Source: Gelatoporia subvermispora B (taxonomy: Eukaryota; Basidiomycota; Agaricomycetes; Polyporales; Gelatoporiaceae). Taken from it: a stretch of 43,945 bases of DNA. This document shows positions 1 through 10,752 of this stretch, piece after piece. Positions within the stretch are counted from its first letter, which is position 1; each line of letters starts with the position of its first letter. The position numbers and the translations under genes are program-made. Location of the stretch: contig KB445815.1 of the NCBI GenBank assembly GCA_000320605.2, positions 1 through 43,945 on the forward strand, read 5' to 3'. The notes under the pieces are model-generated. The model was not told the DNA's origin. It made no database searches and worked only from the letters and a program-made list of their open reading frames with translations.

Positions 1-180
1 CTGCAGCGAGCAGGGTCTGCGCTGGACAAACCTTGTAGCCGAGCGCGTTGCGCGTTATGAACAAAACCCTGCATCAAGAAACCTTTTGCAGCAAGACGGA
101 AACCCTGCAGCCGAACGGGTTATGCGTAGTGAACAAAGGCTGCAGCGAGCAGGGTCTGCGCTGGACAAAACCTTGTTGCC
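1..180. repeat. Decayed tandem repeat at the window edge
   Basis: A block beginning CTGCAGCGAGCAGGGTCTGC at position 1 recurs nearly identically at 140, giving a period of about 139 bases. Between the two copies lie looser versions of the same words (AACCCTGCAGCCGAACGGG, GTGAACAAA, CCTTTTGCAGCAAG), so the unit itself seems built from a shorter, degenerate ancestral unit. The array is cut by the window start, so its length is unknown. No coding sense was found in it. Confidence 0.6.
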
Positions 181-616
181 TGCCAGGACGCAGCTGTTTT
201 AATACTGAGTTGCGCAACATTTGGAGTCGCGCGCCTAAAAACACTGTAAATTGCAGCTGTTTGTTCTAAATCCGCCTAATTTGGCGACGCTAAGCATTTA
301 TGAGACATCACGTGAGCTAAAGCATGGCCGACGCGTCGTGGTGGCCGCGTTGTGGCCTTCGTATTCGACGGTGTTGCTTCGGCCCAGCTTGATTTTGAAG
401 GAGGAGTGGGGGTTAGCCCGGTCCTCGGGGTCCCCGAAATTTGGGAAGTCGGTGTCTGGCGTTCAAAGTCCGCACCCCTCTTGCCAGCGGACCTGCGGCT
501 GCCAAAATGAGCGACATCTCTTCTTTCCCATCGACGCTAGCCCCCCTCATCAGTCGCTGCTGGACTGCCCTCTGGTCTGGTAGATTTGGACGATTGCCTA
601 TCGGCTGCAGACGAGG
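181..616. other. Upstream region of the Sec14-like gene
   Basis: No convincing gene is visible. Short open frames run through it but show no family resemblance. It is probably the promoter and 5' leader of the Sec14-like gene at 617; no clear TATA box was seen. Confidence 0.4.
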
Positions 617-1671
617 ATGAGCAACGAGTCAACTGCAGCCACTCACCCCGAGATTGGCTGGACGGACCCAACTTACAGGCCGCTGCCAGGTCGTCTGGGC
701 AATCTTACCCCCACTCAGGAGCAGGCACTGGAGCAACTCCGCAGGGAGCTGCAGGACGAAGGCTCTTTTGTTCCCGAGCGCATGGACGATGCGACATTGT
801 TGAGGCCAGTGCACGCGATGCGTTCTGATAGTTTTCGTTGTGGTGATCTCCTGACGGCATGACCGTTCGGTACAGGTTCCTGCGGGCCCGTGGATTCGAT
901 GTGGCCAAGGCGAAGGCAATGATTCTTGGTTATGAGCAATGGCGGAAGGACTTTGGTGTTGATGACATCATGCAGTGAGTCCATAACTTCATTTATCTTT
1001 CGAAAATTGTCTTACCGTTCTACATCGCAGGAACTTCGACTTCAAAGAGAAGGCTGAGATCGCTAAATACTACCCACAGTACTACCACAGGATAGATAAG
1101 GCAAGCCCTCCTTGTATTCTTTTCGATCAGCTACTGATGAACGTTGCTACAGGATGGACGGCCCATCTACATCGAACGCTTCGGAATACTCGACACCAAA
1201 GCCCTATATGCAACCACGACGCAAGAGCGGCTGCTGAAACGGCTCGTCTACAAGCACGAGAAGTTCATCACCGAGCGTCTGCCCGCATGTTCCCGCGCGG
1301 TGGGGCACCCCGTCGAGACGTCCTGCACGATTCTCGACCTGCACAACGCGACGATGTCACAATTCTACCGCGTGAAGGACTATATGAAGGATGCGATATC
1401 CATCATGCAGGACCGTTACCCGGAGACCATGGGCAAGTGCTACATCATCAACGCGCCGTGGGGGTTCTCTGCTGTCTGGACAATAATCAAGCCCTGGCTT
1501 GATGAGGTGACAATTAGCAAGATTGATATACTAGGGAGCGGTTGGGAGGGCAAGTTGCTGACGCAGATACCTGTGGAGAATCTGCCGAAGCAGTTTGGTG
1601 GCACGTGCCAGTGTTCCGGTGGATGCTCGTTGAGCGATGTGGGGCCCTGGAATACAAGTCCGCCATCTTGA
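617..1671 (+). CDS. Sec14-like phosphatidylinositol/phosphatidylcholine transfer protein (CRAL-TRIO)
   Basis: Exons 617-804, 876-974, 1031-1100 and 1153-1671 join in frame to 291 residues. The CRAL-TRIO N-terminal helix motif ([16 protein letters not shown], about residues 61-76) is followed by the Sec14 signature [13 protein letters not shown] and the lipid-binding lobe ([53 protein letters not shown]), ending with [12 protein letters not shown]. This is the complete compact Sec14 architecture. Family members exchange phosphatidylinositol and phosphatidylcholine at Golgi/endosome membranes and help maintain PI4P. Introns 1 and 3 start with GC (GCCAGT at 805, GCAAGC at 1101) and end in AG; only these joins rebuild the conserved motifs. 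Intron 2 is GTGAGT...AG. The C-terminal tail after GPWN (TSPPS) is short. It faces the O-methyltransferase tail to tail. Family assignment is secure; the lipid ligand is not shown. Confidence 0.93.
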
Positions 1672-2021
1672 GTTCCACGTATCCAACGGACGTGTGTACA
1701 GAGTACCATGGGGAGCAAAGATGCGTGGCCCTTCACAGAACATATCGCCTTGTATCATACTGCATCATCTCGATCCAACATATACGCATGACATAGTTCG
1801 ACTTCTCTTTTATACAACAAGGAGCGATGCTTCACGAGATAATCTGCCCAACTCAGGTCGTTATCATGGCCATTGCACAGCCGTACGCTCGGCTGGTAAG
1901 CCCCGCCATTCAATACCAAGTGCATAGCCCCGGTTGATACATCCACCCTAGATGATCATTTGTTGAGAGATACCCGCGCAGTCCATAAATACACACGATT
2001 TTGCCATTTAGAACACGATAA
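1672..2021. other. Convergent 3' intergenic region
   Basis: This lies between the stops of the Sec14-like gene (+) and the O-methyltransferase (-). It should hold both 3' UTRs. No gene or strong hairpin was recognised. Confidence 0.5.
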
Positions 2022-3905
2022 TCATGCAGGAGAAGCAACGAGCCGATATAACGAATCTCCCTCCGAGCGTGATACCTTCTCGAGTTTCCATCCCGCAGAT
2101 TGAAAGAGATCCTTGAACTGCCGTATGGTTCTCTCGAGCGCGTTGAGGACAACCATCATCTATGACACGTGCTCATACTCCGATTACGCATAGGCTGAGC
2201 ACATAACTTACCTGCAGATCTAACTGAGATTCCAATCCACTCGCGACTCCATAATTTGCGAGGAGCGGGGCAGGGGCGTCTGGTTGTTCCGCACCCTCGA
2301 TGTCCTTGAACTCACCTTGGGTGCTGCACGGGTATCGTACGACGGAGTCTATCACGATCAGCTTCGTGCTTGGTGCGGCCGCCGCGCGGAGGTGCCGGAG
2401 GATCTCGGCGGCGTGCCGATCGGGCCAGTCGTGCATGATAGCGCGGAGGATGAAGACGGATGCATTCTGTATGGGTTGAGGCTCGAAGAAGTCGTGGGCT
2501 GCACAAACTGCGATGAGTAACTGATATGGTGTATAGACGGGCGTTGCCAAGTGTACTCGCCCTGGAATTGTACTAGACCCGACGCAACCGAACCTGGCCG
2601 CTCGGCGTCCCAAACCTGAACATCGAAACATCAAGATCACTCGTGAGGGATAATGTGTTGTATGTCTACCTTGATGCCATCTGCAACCATGGCCGGTCGG
2701 TCCTGCACGATGAAGTGCAGATGCTTATGCACATCAGATAGAACCATCGTTGTACCGCCAACGCCTCCGCCCACATCGACGACGACGCTATCTTTCGGGA
2801 GTGCCTCCCAGTCGAATCCTAGAATCTACTTTACGACTCGTTCATACCATATGAGCTGAGAGGACCCACCGCTGAGGATGGTCTTCGCAGACATGCCGAG
2901 CGTGCTCTTCATTGCGATGTTGAACCTGCGAAGACGGAACGCATTCTCGGGAAGCTCGTACCATGGGAACATGTTGAGGTCGGTGTTGAAGGCACGGTTG
3001 ATGGCCGCGTGGGTGGGTTCGTCGGAATGGCCGCTGGAAGGGTCGAGCAGAGTCTCTGTGAGGTAGGCAGAAGACTTCATGGCTTCATCCGCACTGAGTT
3101 GAACGTGTATAAGGGTCTGTCAGTGAAGAGTATGGTATGTCTTACACGAGCGCAGCGAGCGGCGCTATCCCGACGGCATGGTCATATTTCCCTTCAGGGC
3201 TGAGAACACGTCATATTAGTGATAGGAGTTTTGGGATAATAGAACGCAGGCTTTACAGACTTCTTCACCAGGAAGTCTACGGAGTTGCCCGTATCCAACG
3301 TCGAAGAAATCCGATTATTGCGAAAAATGTCAGGCTTTACTTCCGTAAAGATGTGCTGATTCGCCAGCAGACGGAGGAGCCGGCCTGTCCAGATAATCAG
3401 CGCACAGGCAAGACATGCCCGATGTATACGTACTGAGCTTCGCCGGATCTATACCATTCTTCGCGGCAATTCCAGAAACATGCAACCCCTACAGCGACAA
3501 TCAGAGATTGCATGAAGTCAGATGAAGCTTGTCTAGAATACCTCAGGTCCACTTTCGCGCAGGATTTCTGGTACATTTGCCGCAATGATGACGCCCAAAG
3601 CAGCAGATGAATGCACCTGACCCACAAAGCCTAGTCAGCAAGTAGTGCCAAAAACTAGTTAGAGAACCCACCGAAAACGCGTGCATGAGATTGTATGTCG
3701 CAGGATGGTGCAGTGTCGCGATTAGCTGATGTGCTGCAGCTATAACAGAGATGACATGCTCAGCCACATGCTGGCGAATTGCGTCTGAGTCTGGCGTGAA
3801 GGGTTCGTCGAGGGAGGGGAAAGGTTGGTTGTGAGACTTGCACTCGACTTGGATGTTCGCAACGCCTTTGGAAATTATCTGGGCGAGAGACTCAAGTGTA
3901 TCCAT
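2022..3905 (-). CDS. SAM-dependent O-methyltransferase (plant COMT/fungal OMT type)
   Basis: Ten exons on the minus strand (3905-3672, 3616-3542, 3488-3434, 3384-3261, 3199-3146, 3093-2870, 2818-2670, 2615-2561, 2498-2212, 2159-2022) close in phase to 464 residues. The N-terminal dimerisation/winged-helix part (SAALGVIIAANVPEILRESG; RLLRLLANQHIFTEV) is followed by the SAM-binding glycine loop DVGGGVGG at about 270-277, then HDFFEPQPIQNASVFILRAI and the catalytic-base motif MHDWPD with His at about 346. The enzyme should methylate a hydroxyl of a small phenolic or other secondary metabolite; the substrate cannot be read. The intron at 2560-2499 begins GCGAGT, a GC-AG intron, the only join giving QFQ-AHDFFEP. 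The exon 4 donor is GTCTGT at 3260; using the nearby GTAAAG instead would wrongly suggest a frameshift. No biosynthetic partner genes adjoin it. Confidence 0.9.
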
Positions 3906-4806
3906 GGTAGCTCCTGAGAAATGCCCTGACAGATGGTACTAGAGCAGGATGCGCTTTTATGCAATAGCACGGTAGCGCGTGTCCACGATGCCGCAAGAGG
4001 ATCACTAGGCGCCTCGCCGCTGTGACCGAAAACAGGTCGAGTTCGACATTCAAACTGCCTCGAGCGCTGATAAGCATGCTTTCTGGTCCAGCTTTTGCCC
4101 CGATTGTTCCAGATGTCGACATGCAGTAACCGTGGCCCCCTACAACGCTCGGGTTTGCACAATTGGGAATACGTCGAAGAACTCAAAATGAAATCGAGTT
4201 CAGGCAGCTCTAGTCGCAAACATCGTAAGCATATTGAGGTAAAATTGCTGTGCGAATGTATCATCATGGAGGGCTCGAGTGTCTGGTCTGTCAGCTAACT
4301 CCCATTACTTGATCCCAGTCGCCATTTGAGGCCTTTCGTGGACATGCGAGCAGTCTGCGCCTTTCGAATATTAGCAAGGAGAGGTACCGTTAGTCATATG
4401 TGATTAGTCTATTGACGCCAGTAGGGGGTTAAAACGATTGATTCAGAGCACGTGGTTGGTGGTCGGTGGTCGCGCCATCGAAGGCCCACGCTGGTGCAAT
4501 GTTCAGGATCGGTCTCGATTCCATCAACTGCGAGTAGGAGAATGATGCCGAGGCGTCAAACTCGTGTTTCGATATGTTACTGAACGGCTAACATGAAATC
4601 GCTTGCCTGAAAGCGAGAAAGGTAGAGAATGCTAGCGAGTACTGTAACTATAATCGGGATGAGTATTAATTTCCGAGTTGTCTGCGTAGTATATCGAAGC
4701 AAGACATATGCCGACCATGAGCCCATATATTCACCAGATCCAGTACGGTAGCAAACAACCAGAGAAAGCATGTTAGGCATGGTAGAATATCTACCATGAT
4801 GATATG
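3906..4806. other. Intergenic region, no gene recognised
   Basis: This is the upstream region of the O-methyltransferase and the downstream region of the F-box gene. Short minus-strand frames (for example 3892-4122 and 4577-4810, the latter with a hydrophobic run LILIPIIVTVLASILYL) are visible but have no family resemblance and no good start or splice context. Confidence 0.4.
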
Positions 4807-6023
4807 TCATGCGTCCCTATGTTGCAACCAGTAACTCAGCAGGCTATTGTTCCAAGTCAAGTCAAGGGACTCACAATTCATTACCAAGATGTTCATATTG
4901 CCACAAATACTTATGATACGATGTTTGATGTCGACGCAATCAGAACAGGACAGATCTGTCTCGAAGTTGAAAATAACAGATTCTAAGGTGCTGAATCGAT
5001 GTCTTCCGAGAAACGCAGCCAGCGATCCTACACTGCGGATGATCCTGTTGATACTTGATGAACTGGATCTGTCCACAAAATTCCACGTGTACAGAAGTGT
5101 CTTCAAGGACGGCGAGCGCAGAGAAGATGTAATATCCTCGAGGAGCGCCGAGGTGATCAGGTTGACTGTTACGTCGAAGCGCTCCAAATTAGTGCACGAC
5201 TTTAGGGCCTCCAAGACAGGCTCCATGTCTGGGTAATGGACGTCAGGATGTCGAATCCGACGGTATAGTTATACAACGTACCAAAATAGGTTTCTTCATC
5301 AGTGATGCATAAGCGTAATTCCGTGAGAGTCGTGGATATCAATGAAAGGAAAGAGGGGAATGAAGGCCAATGGTGTAAGCCCGATGGGGTAAACTTGAGG
5401 GACCGAAGATTAAGTTTTGGCTTCAGCTTCAGGCACTTTGTGAAGATCTCACAGGGCGCCGCAAATTTCAGCGCCTGGAGGGGTAGACTGGTGAGCACAC
5501 CAGCGAGGTGGATCAAATCGTTTGCAGTGCCGGATCTGGGGATGCCGAATGTGTTTATTAGCGAGAGCTCCTCAAGCCGAGGGAAGACTGAGAGGAACTC
5601 GGTAAACTCCGCCACGGTCTGAAATGCATGGTAGATATCGACTCCGAGCACTCTGACTGGCCCTATCTTGGACAGAGAGGTCAAGTCGAGGTGACAACCG
5701 TCAGAGACGAAGTTTAGGACTTCGACAGACCCAAGACGGGGGGCGATGGAACGGAACTGGGTGATGTGGTGCGGAAGGGCCGGAAAGACATGCAAGATCT
5801 TTACGTAGAGGCCGAGGTAAGGCGATGATTTCAAGATACTGGCAAAACTGTCCCAATGCCTATAGCGCAGGCTGATCTCCATGAACAGATGATATCTGGT
5901 TGTTGGCGTCCATGACGTATGGGTCATGCTACAGCTCCTCAATGCCTCAACATCGTCATGGAGGAAATCGATAATCCTGTCCGTCAGTTCATGTGGGAGA
6001 TTCCATATACCTGTAATGCCCAT
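4807..6023 (-). CDS. F-box domain protein with leucine-rich tail
   Basis: Two exons, 6023-5282 and 5228-4807, give 387 residues. The N-terminus carries a basidiomycete-type F-box (LPHELTDRIIDFLHDDVEAL at about 9-28, then TSWTPTTRYHLF), which would bind Skp1 in an SCF ubiquitin ligase. The rest has leucine-rich stretches (LRSLKFTPSG, ISTTLTELRLCI, SPSLKTLLYTW) of the substrate-binding kind. Read without splicing the gene appears frameshifted, but a 53-base intron (GTACGT at 5281, CTGAC branch, CCCAG ending at 5229) joins TYF to DMEPVLEALKSC in frame. Such genes form large, fast-evolving families in mushrooms, so the target cannot be inferred. The coding region ends in WLQHRDA; a further 3' exon cannot be excluded. 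Confidence 0.85.
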
Positions 6024-7500
6024 GTTGTCGCGTAATGCAAGGAGATGCTGAAGTGTTGGGAAGAGTGTAGAGTTGTCAACTCATGACGTCCAACTCGGTC
6101 CCACTCCCCAGCGGCAACGTCGCGCGCTGAGATGTACTATCCTTCGCCACGTGACATATGCGTCTATCTCTTCGGCGTTTCGTAATGTCGTATTATTGTC
6201 ATTGTCGAGATCCCATTACATGCAATCACTACATCGCTCGCGTCGTTCGTAGTTCTACAGAATTGTCTATGACAAGCAAACAGGGCCCGAAAACATCTTG
6301 CGGTCCTCAGGAGATGTATCGAGTACGATGTCTCCACTAATGCTCTTCGTTATCCTGTTCAAGATCGACAGCTATTCGTTACGATGAAAGCCGACGGGGA
6401 CACGAGTATGTTACCAAGAACTACTCTACGGGTGAATGATGCCGAGGTCGTATCTTCTATGAGTCCCATATTCTGGATTTGAGGGCAGTATCGTGCGAAT
6501 GTAGAAGAGTATTCATCGGAATACTCTCGTGTTCCGTGTAGATGTAGGGATCGACAAGGTTACGGGGGAATGTGGACGGGGCCTCCGGCAGTCCCGCCTC
6601 TCCCCGTCTGATGTTCGGGAAATTCAGATCGAGGATCGGCCGCGTAGGTCAAGCTCAGGTCGGCTATCCTTTTGCTGGTGCCGCCATCTCAGTCGCGACT
6701 GGGGTTTCGCCAGCACCTGCATCATAGGTCTTGGGCCATACATGCATGGGAGCCTTCGACCGGCACGCACTCTCGAGCTTACTGCAGTCGTAAGAGCAGG
6801 TTGGACCTGACATATACTCTCTTCAGCATTGAATTTGACAGGGAGCTGTCGCTTCCATCTGATAATGCGGTTCGTAGAAGACAACTCCAATTTTGAGTCG
6901 CACTGTATCGAGCACGTATGTCCTCCGTCGACATGTTGGGAGACCGAAGTATGAGACAAAGCGCATCTGTAAATGCTTGCTAGACGTCGTGACACTGCAA
7001 ATTTCAAGTGCTTGAGCGCTGGCCGTTCTAATTTGCAGTTGGGAACGCGCCTCATTGATTCTGGGATCTGTGGTATATCCTGGACCTGGAAGTTTTCAGA
7101 TGTTCAAACCTGTCATTGGAACGGCTAGAGCTGGCGCCAGCAGCCTTGCGGACAAAGCAGGCCCTGCATTTGGACGTGTCATTTAGGATCACGTGCAGCC
7201 GATGTTGTGCCCAGAATGGAAGCCCTCCTCCTTCATGGCAGCCGGCGGCTGGCGCGTTCCCAGCATCTCTACCAGACGACCCGAGTACAAGGGCGGCCGA
7301 AATTTCAGATAGAGCGGCAGCCATCATCTTTCCGAAACGGATATCTCAAGCATGAAGGCAGTGCCTGCATTTGGACGTACGTTAGGGTGTTCGGACCCAG
7401 CGAAACCGAACCAGGGTGGGGCAATCCCCTCTTCCGCGCCTGCGCATTGAGTCCAGTACAAGGTATATCGATTCTCGACGACCTAGAGACCAGCAATTTG
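6024..7500. other. Intergenic region, no gene recognised
   Basis: About 1.5 kb between the F-box start and the promoter of the small secreted protein. Open frames here (for example 6624-7055 minus, 7207-7605 plus) are arginine-rich, lack family motifs and overlap each other on both strands. A 16-base word, CTGCATTTGGACGTRY, occurs twice in direct orientation near 7165 and 7366, possibly a promoter element or a repeat remnant. Confidence 0.4.
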
Positions 7501-7512
7501 AGCTGTTCTATC

Positions 7513-7518
7513 TATAAA
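7513..7518 (+). promoter_or_regulatory. TATA box of the small secreted protein gene
   Basis: TATAAA within TCTATAAAAG lies about 164 bases before the ATG at 7682. It is followed by a strongly pyrimidine-rich leader (CTCTCTTCGCCCTTTCTCC), the usual arrangement of a well-expressed fungal promoter. Confidence 0.55.
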
Positions 7519-7681
7519 AGATGCAGTGGTACTCCCTACGTCCGCAGCAGCTCGCCCAGTGTTGTGCAGTCTTCTGTCGTTGCTCTGTCGACACTCGCTC
7601 CTTAGTATTTAGACGAGAGTCTCTCTTCGCCCTTTCTCCTCTAACAACCTTTTGCTATCTCCTCTCCGACTCTTTTCTGCG

Positions 7682-8135
7682 ATGTTTTTGTTCCGCAGTG
7701 TTTTTATTTCCGCCACAGTGGCTCTCATTTTCATTGCTAACCTCGCGGCTTACGGTATGTCTGTCCAATTCTCTCTTCACAGCATGTCACTAACATTCGG
7801 ACTGAAGTCGCCGCCGCGCCACAGTGGTTGCCGTATCACTTTGTGATGGACGCAATCCCTTCCTCGGACGTAGCCTCTGCTGCTGCTGTCCCGACTGAAC
7901 CTGCTGCTGTGCCGGACATCATCAACATCGATCCTTCTCCAGCCTCTGCTGCATCCACCAGCGTGAGTAACTGTAGCAGTTCACCCGAGATGCGCTGTGC
8001 TCAATCTGCTACTCTTAGGAACCCTCTGCTGCCGTGGAAACCCCTCCGGCTCAAACCAACGGTGCGCTCAGTGTCCTAACCAGTCCTGGGATACTGTTCA
8101 GCACAGTCGTCGCCGGGATATATCTCGTCTTCTGA
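7682..8135 (+). CDS. Small secreted Ala/Pro/Ser-rich protein, possibly GPI-anchored
   Basis: Three exons (7682-7754, 7808-7962, 8019-8135) join in phase to 114 residues. The N-terminus is a clear signal peptide (MFLFRSVFISATVALIFIAN, then LAAYG). The mature part is low complexity, rich in Ala, Ser, Pro and acidic residues (SSDVASAAAVPTEPAAVPD). The C-terminus ends in a hydrophobic run (GILFSTVVAGIYLVF) preceded by small residues, as expected for a GPI signal. The introns are GTATGT...GAAG (53 bases, with CACTAAC branch) and GTGAGT...TTAG. No known domain was recognised. Likely location is the cell wall or plasma membrane. A short type I membrane protein or a cleaved effector-like peptide are alternatives. 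The signal peptide, the splice phases and the TATA/pyrimidine promoter together support a real gene. Confidence 0.7.
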
Positions 8136-8547
8136 AGTAGACCATTGTCGATCGACCTTGACCTCTCCACGCTAGTCGTGATCGCCACCCTCACACTCTT
8201 TAGTTGTTTCGACGTGGACTATCGGGGAATCCGCTAGCCGAAGAGAAAATATTCTTATCGCTTTGTTATTGCTTGTCGTCTCGTTGTCCGTCGTCTGCTA
8301 TCCCGAACGGCTTTCGTAGAGCCCTTGTGTAGCCTAGTCAAACTTGTTGTATTCTAATTCAGTGCTTGTTTGCAAAGTTGAAAGTTTGAGACAACGCATC
8401 GACACCCTTGTCAGTCGTAAAGTTAGCTGACGCATCCGCACCTGTGGACTAGCATAGCCCGTCTACGAACCACCCTCATTCCTTTTCGAGCGGGTACGAT
8501 CGTCCGATCCGATTACACCTTTCTCTTCACGTGAAAGACAAGGAAGC
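8136..8547. other. Intergenic region, 3' of the small secreted protein
   Basis: AT-leaning sequence following the TGA at 8133-8135; probably 3' UTR and spacer. No gene recognised. Confidence 0.4.
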
Positions 8548-9165
8548 TTGGCGACGACGAACCCTACCGTCTCACACCTAACACCCATCACTGCTCTACC
8601 CGCCGCGAGCAGTGTACCGAACCTTCATTACACCCTGTCAGCAACGGATGCCCACGTATCCGCTTATCGCAAGCTTTGTCTCCTCGCATTGAGCACCGAT
8701 CCGCGGTGCTTCTCCTCCTACATACCCGAGGCAGGCTTTAGCATTGCTGACTGGCGCAAACGCATCCGTTCGGGCACGGCAGCGTGCATAGCAGGGGAGG
8801 AGACAACATGTGATTGGGTAGGAACGACAATGATCATAGCACCTAACGCGACCCCCCTGCCTAACAGCGCGGTGGATTGAGGGGAAGCCTGCATACTCAA
8901 TAGGTTGCGAGTACAACCTGACCGCGCAGGAAAGGCATCGCTGCAAAAAATGCTTCAGGTTGCGCTCGAACGGTAGAGTAGCTGAGGTATGGGACGGTCG
9001 AGGGTAAAGCTGCCCAAGAGGTCGTCATTCTGAGCGTCGCAAAGGCAAACAAGGGCGCAGCACAGTTGTATAAGGCGCTGGGGCCCTCAGAGTTGGTGAG
9101 AGGGTTGGATGAAGTGAGCAATGTTAGGATGCAGAAGTATCTCCTTATGATATCAGCGACACACT
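8548..9165 (+). pseudogene. GNAT-family N-acetyltransferase, degraded
   Basis: Two blocks resemble fungal GNAT acetyltransferases. The first (8548-8940) reads YRKLCLLALSTDPRCFSSYI, ADWRKRI and CDWVGTTMIIAP, then, after an in-frame TGA at 8878-8880, the acetyl-CoA loop region RVQPDRAGKASLQKMLQVAL. The second (about 9017-9165) reads EVVILSVAKANKGAAQLYKA, the usual C-terminal SV..N..A..LY..LG motif, but in another frame after a TAG. The frame begins at TTG with no ATG in a suitable place. Missing start, internal stop and frameshift all argue for a pseudogene. An unusual spliced gene is possible but I found no splice sites that remove the TGA and keep the motif. Family assignment is moderate because homology is judged by eye. 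Confidence 0.55.
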
Positions 9166-10752
9166 AGTAACCAGAAAACTTCGTGCGTCCAGCTGCAAGC
9201 TCACTAAGGATATGGTCTCGTATAGCCTCTTGGCAGCTTTCATGGCATATATTCGAGAGACTCCGCTCAGCGGGTTAGTACTGCAGCATCCTGCTCGTAT
9301 ATGCTTTGCTGCCATAATTCAAGGATTTCGTGCATACAGTGAGGGTATGGCAATACTCCACCTGTCGTCGTCCATATACTAAGAATAGAAGGAGTCATTC
9401 TGCAGAACAGAAGCGCATATGATCTGTACAATCGAGATTAGAGTGGCGAATAATCATTGAGCAGCGTCGGACTCATTGCAAGCCTCAAGATGATTTTCTC
9501 TCTCAGATCTTGCCGCCGAGGCGGAGGCGGAGGCGGAGGCGGCGCAGAAGCCAAACATGCGTCAACACGCACCCGACATATTCACCGCGCCAATCGCTGG
9601 CACTCTCCGGTGCTCTGATGCCATTTCCTCTGGGGCTCGACACCGAAACACACGGCACCCCGACACGGCCGTGGACTTATACTGAATAGACACTGAGCAC
9701 ATACGCTCGCGCTTTGGTGGCGAAGTTGCATGCACTGGGCACCACCACTCAGGTTGACCAGACTTGTTGAGCGTACTGCCGCCTTTCCCTTCTCTCTGCG
9801 CCTTGCGTCCTTCCGGGCGTGCCGGCATATGACCCTGCACCGCGCACAGGTGGTGAACGCTTGGGAGAAGTGTACTCGATCGTGCACTGCCTCGGGTCGG
9901 ACACGAAGGTTCTACAGCCTACAATCACCAAGTACAGTTCGGCGAACTTGGACAAGACAGCTGTGGCCCCTATATTCTGGCATTGCGATGGGTACGGCTT
10001 ACCCTTCACGGCGGTGCGACCATTTGTGTAGGGACTGACTTGATGATGAGATCTGTTAGTTGGAAATTTAACTAAAATATCCCATCCCAAACTAAAGGCT
10101 TACTCCAATCATAAGAGTCGCATTGCCTACTGTGACATACTCTGATGCACTGAGAAAGTGCAGATAGCATAACAGGATCTATGGAAAGACACCCAGCTAT
10201 GGACGTCCAGCGATGATGGCCCAGAGTAAGACGGGTTGTTGCATACCGTACCTTGACGTATGCAGTGAGGAACAAGGCTCAAGCCGTCGCTGCGAAGAAT
10301 ATAAATGTCATAACCTTTGACTAACTTTGGTCCATTATCCTTCCCAGCAGTACTCGCAACCGTCAATTGACATATTTGTAGCATCTGTTAGCTTCTTGTC
10401 CCGTAAAGTTGGACGTCCGAGTCGAGCTCTCCGCTCATCTGCTTTCGGATGAGAACAACACCTGACAACGCTACTCCGGACATCACCGCCAGACCTTTTA
10501 GATTTGGTTCTGACGAGCTTTGCTATTCGCTAACGGGCAGAGGGACTTACTCGATCGTGAGATCTCACGTCAAATGGGCGCTCTCCAGATATATCAGAGA
10601 TGCCGCAGTGCATGTCGTGCAGCTCATTGGCGCAGCGTATAAAACGAGCTTCATCCTGCACCACTGTCACATATGACTGGATGAGCACGCTGTCTTGACC
10701 TTCAACTCAAGGACTTGGTTATCCTGAAGCCATCGGCTGTGTAGGACCTTAG
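9166..10752. other. Intergenic region with a hexanucleotide repeat
   Basis: No gene recognised over 1.6 kb. Frames at 9730-10038 and 9819-10031 (plus) stay open but show no family motif. The last 150 bases are the promoter of DUF6533 gene A; the stretch TTATCCTGAAG(C/T)CATC just before its start is shared with the region upstream of paralog D. Confidence 0.4.
9518..9545. repeat. (GGCGGA)n microsatellite
   Basis: About four and a half copies of GGCGGA in a row, bounded by unique sequence. No coding frame of interest covers it. Confidence 0.85.

Noticed and set aside
3199..3262. Apparent one-base frameshift in the O-methyltransferase
   Set aside because: Using donor GTCTGT at 3260 instead of GTAAAG at 3256 gives a phase-consistent junction (LVKN-PEGKYDH).
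5202..5290. Apparent frameshift in the middle of the F-box gene
   Set aside because: A 53-base intron with GTACGT donor, CTGAC branch and CCCAG acceptor joins both halves in frame.
9730..10090. Overlapping open frames on both strands, considered as a gene
   Set aside because: No domain, no consistent splice sites, and both strands stay open equally, as expected from GC-rich chance frames.
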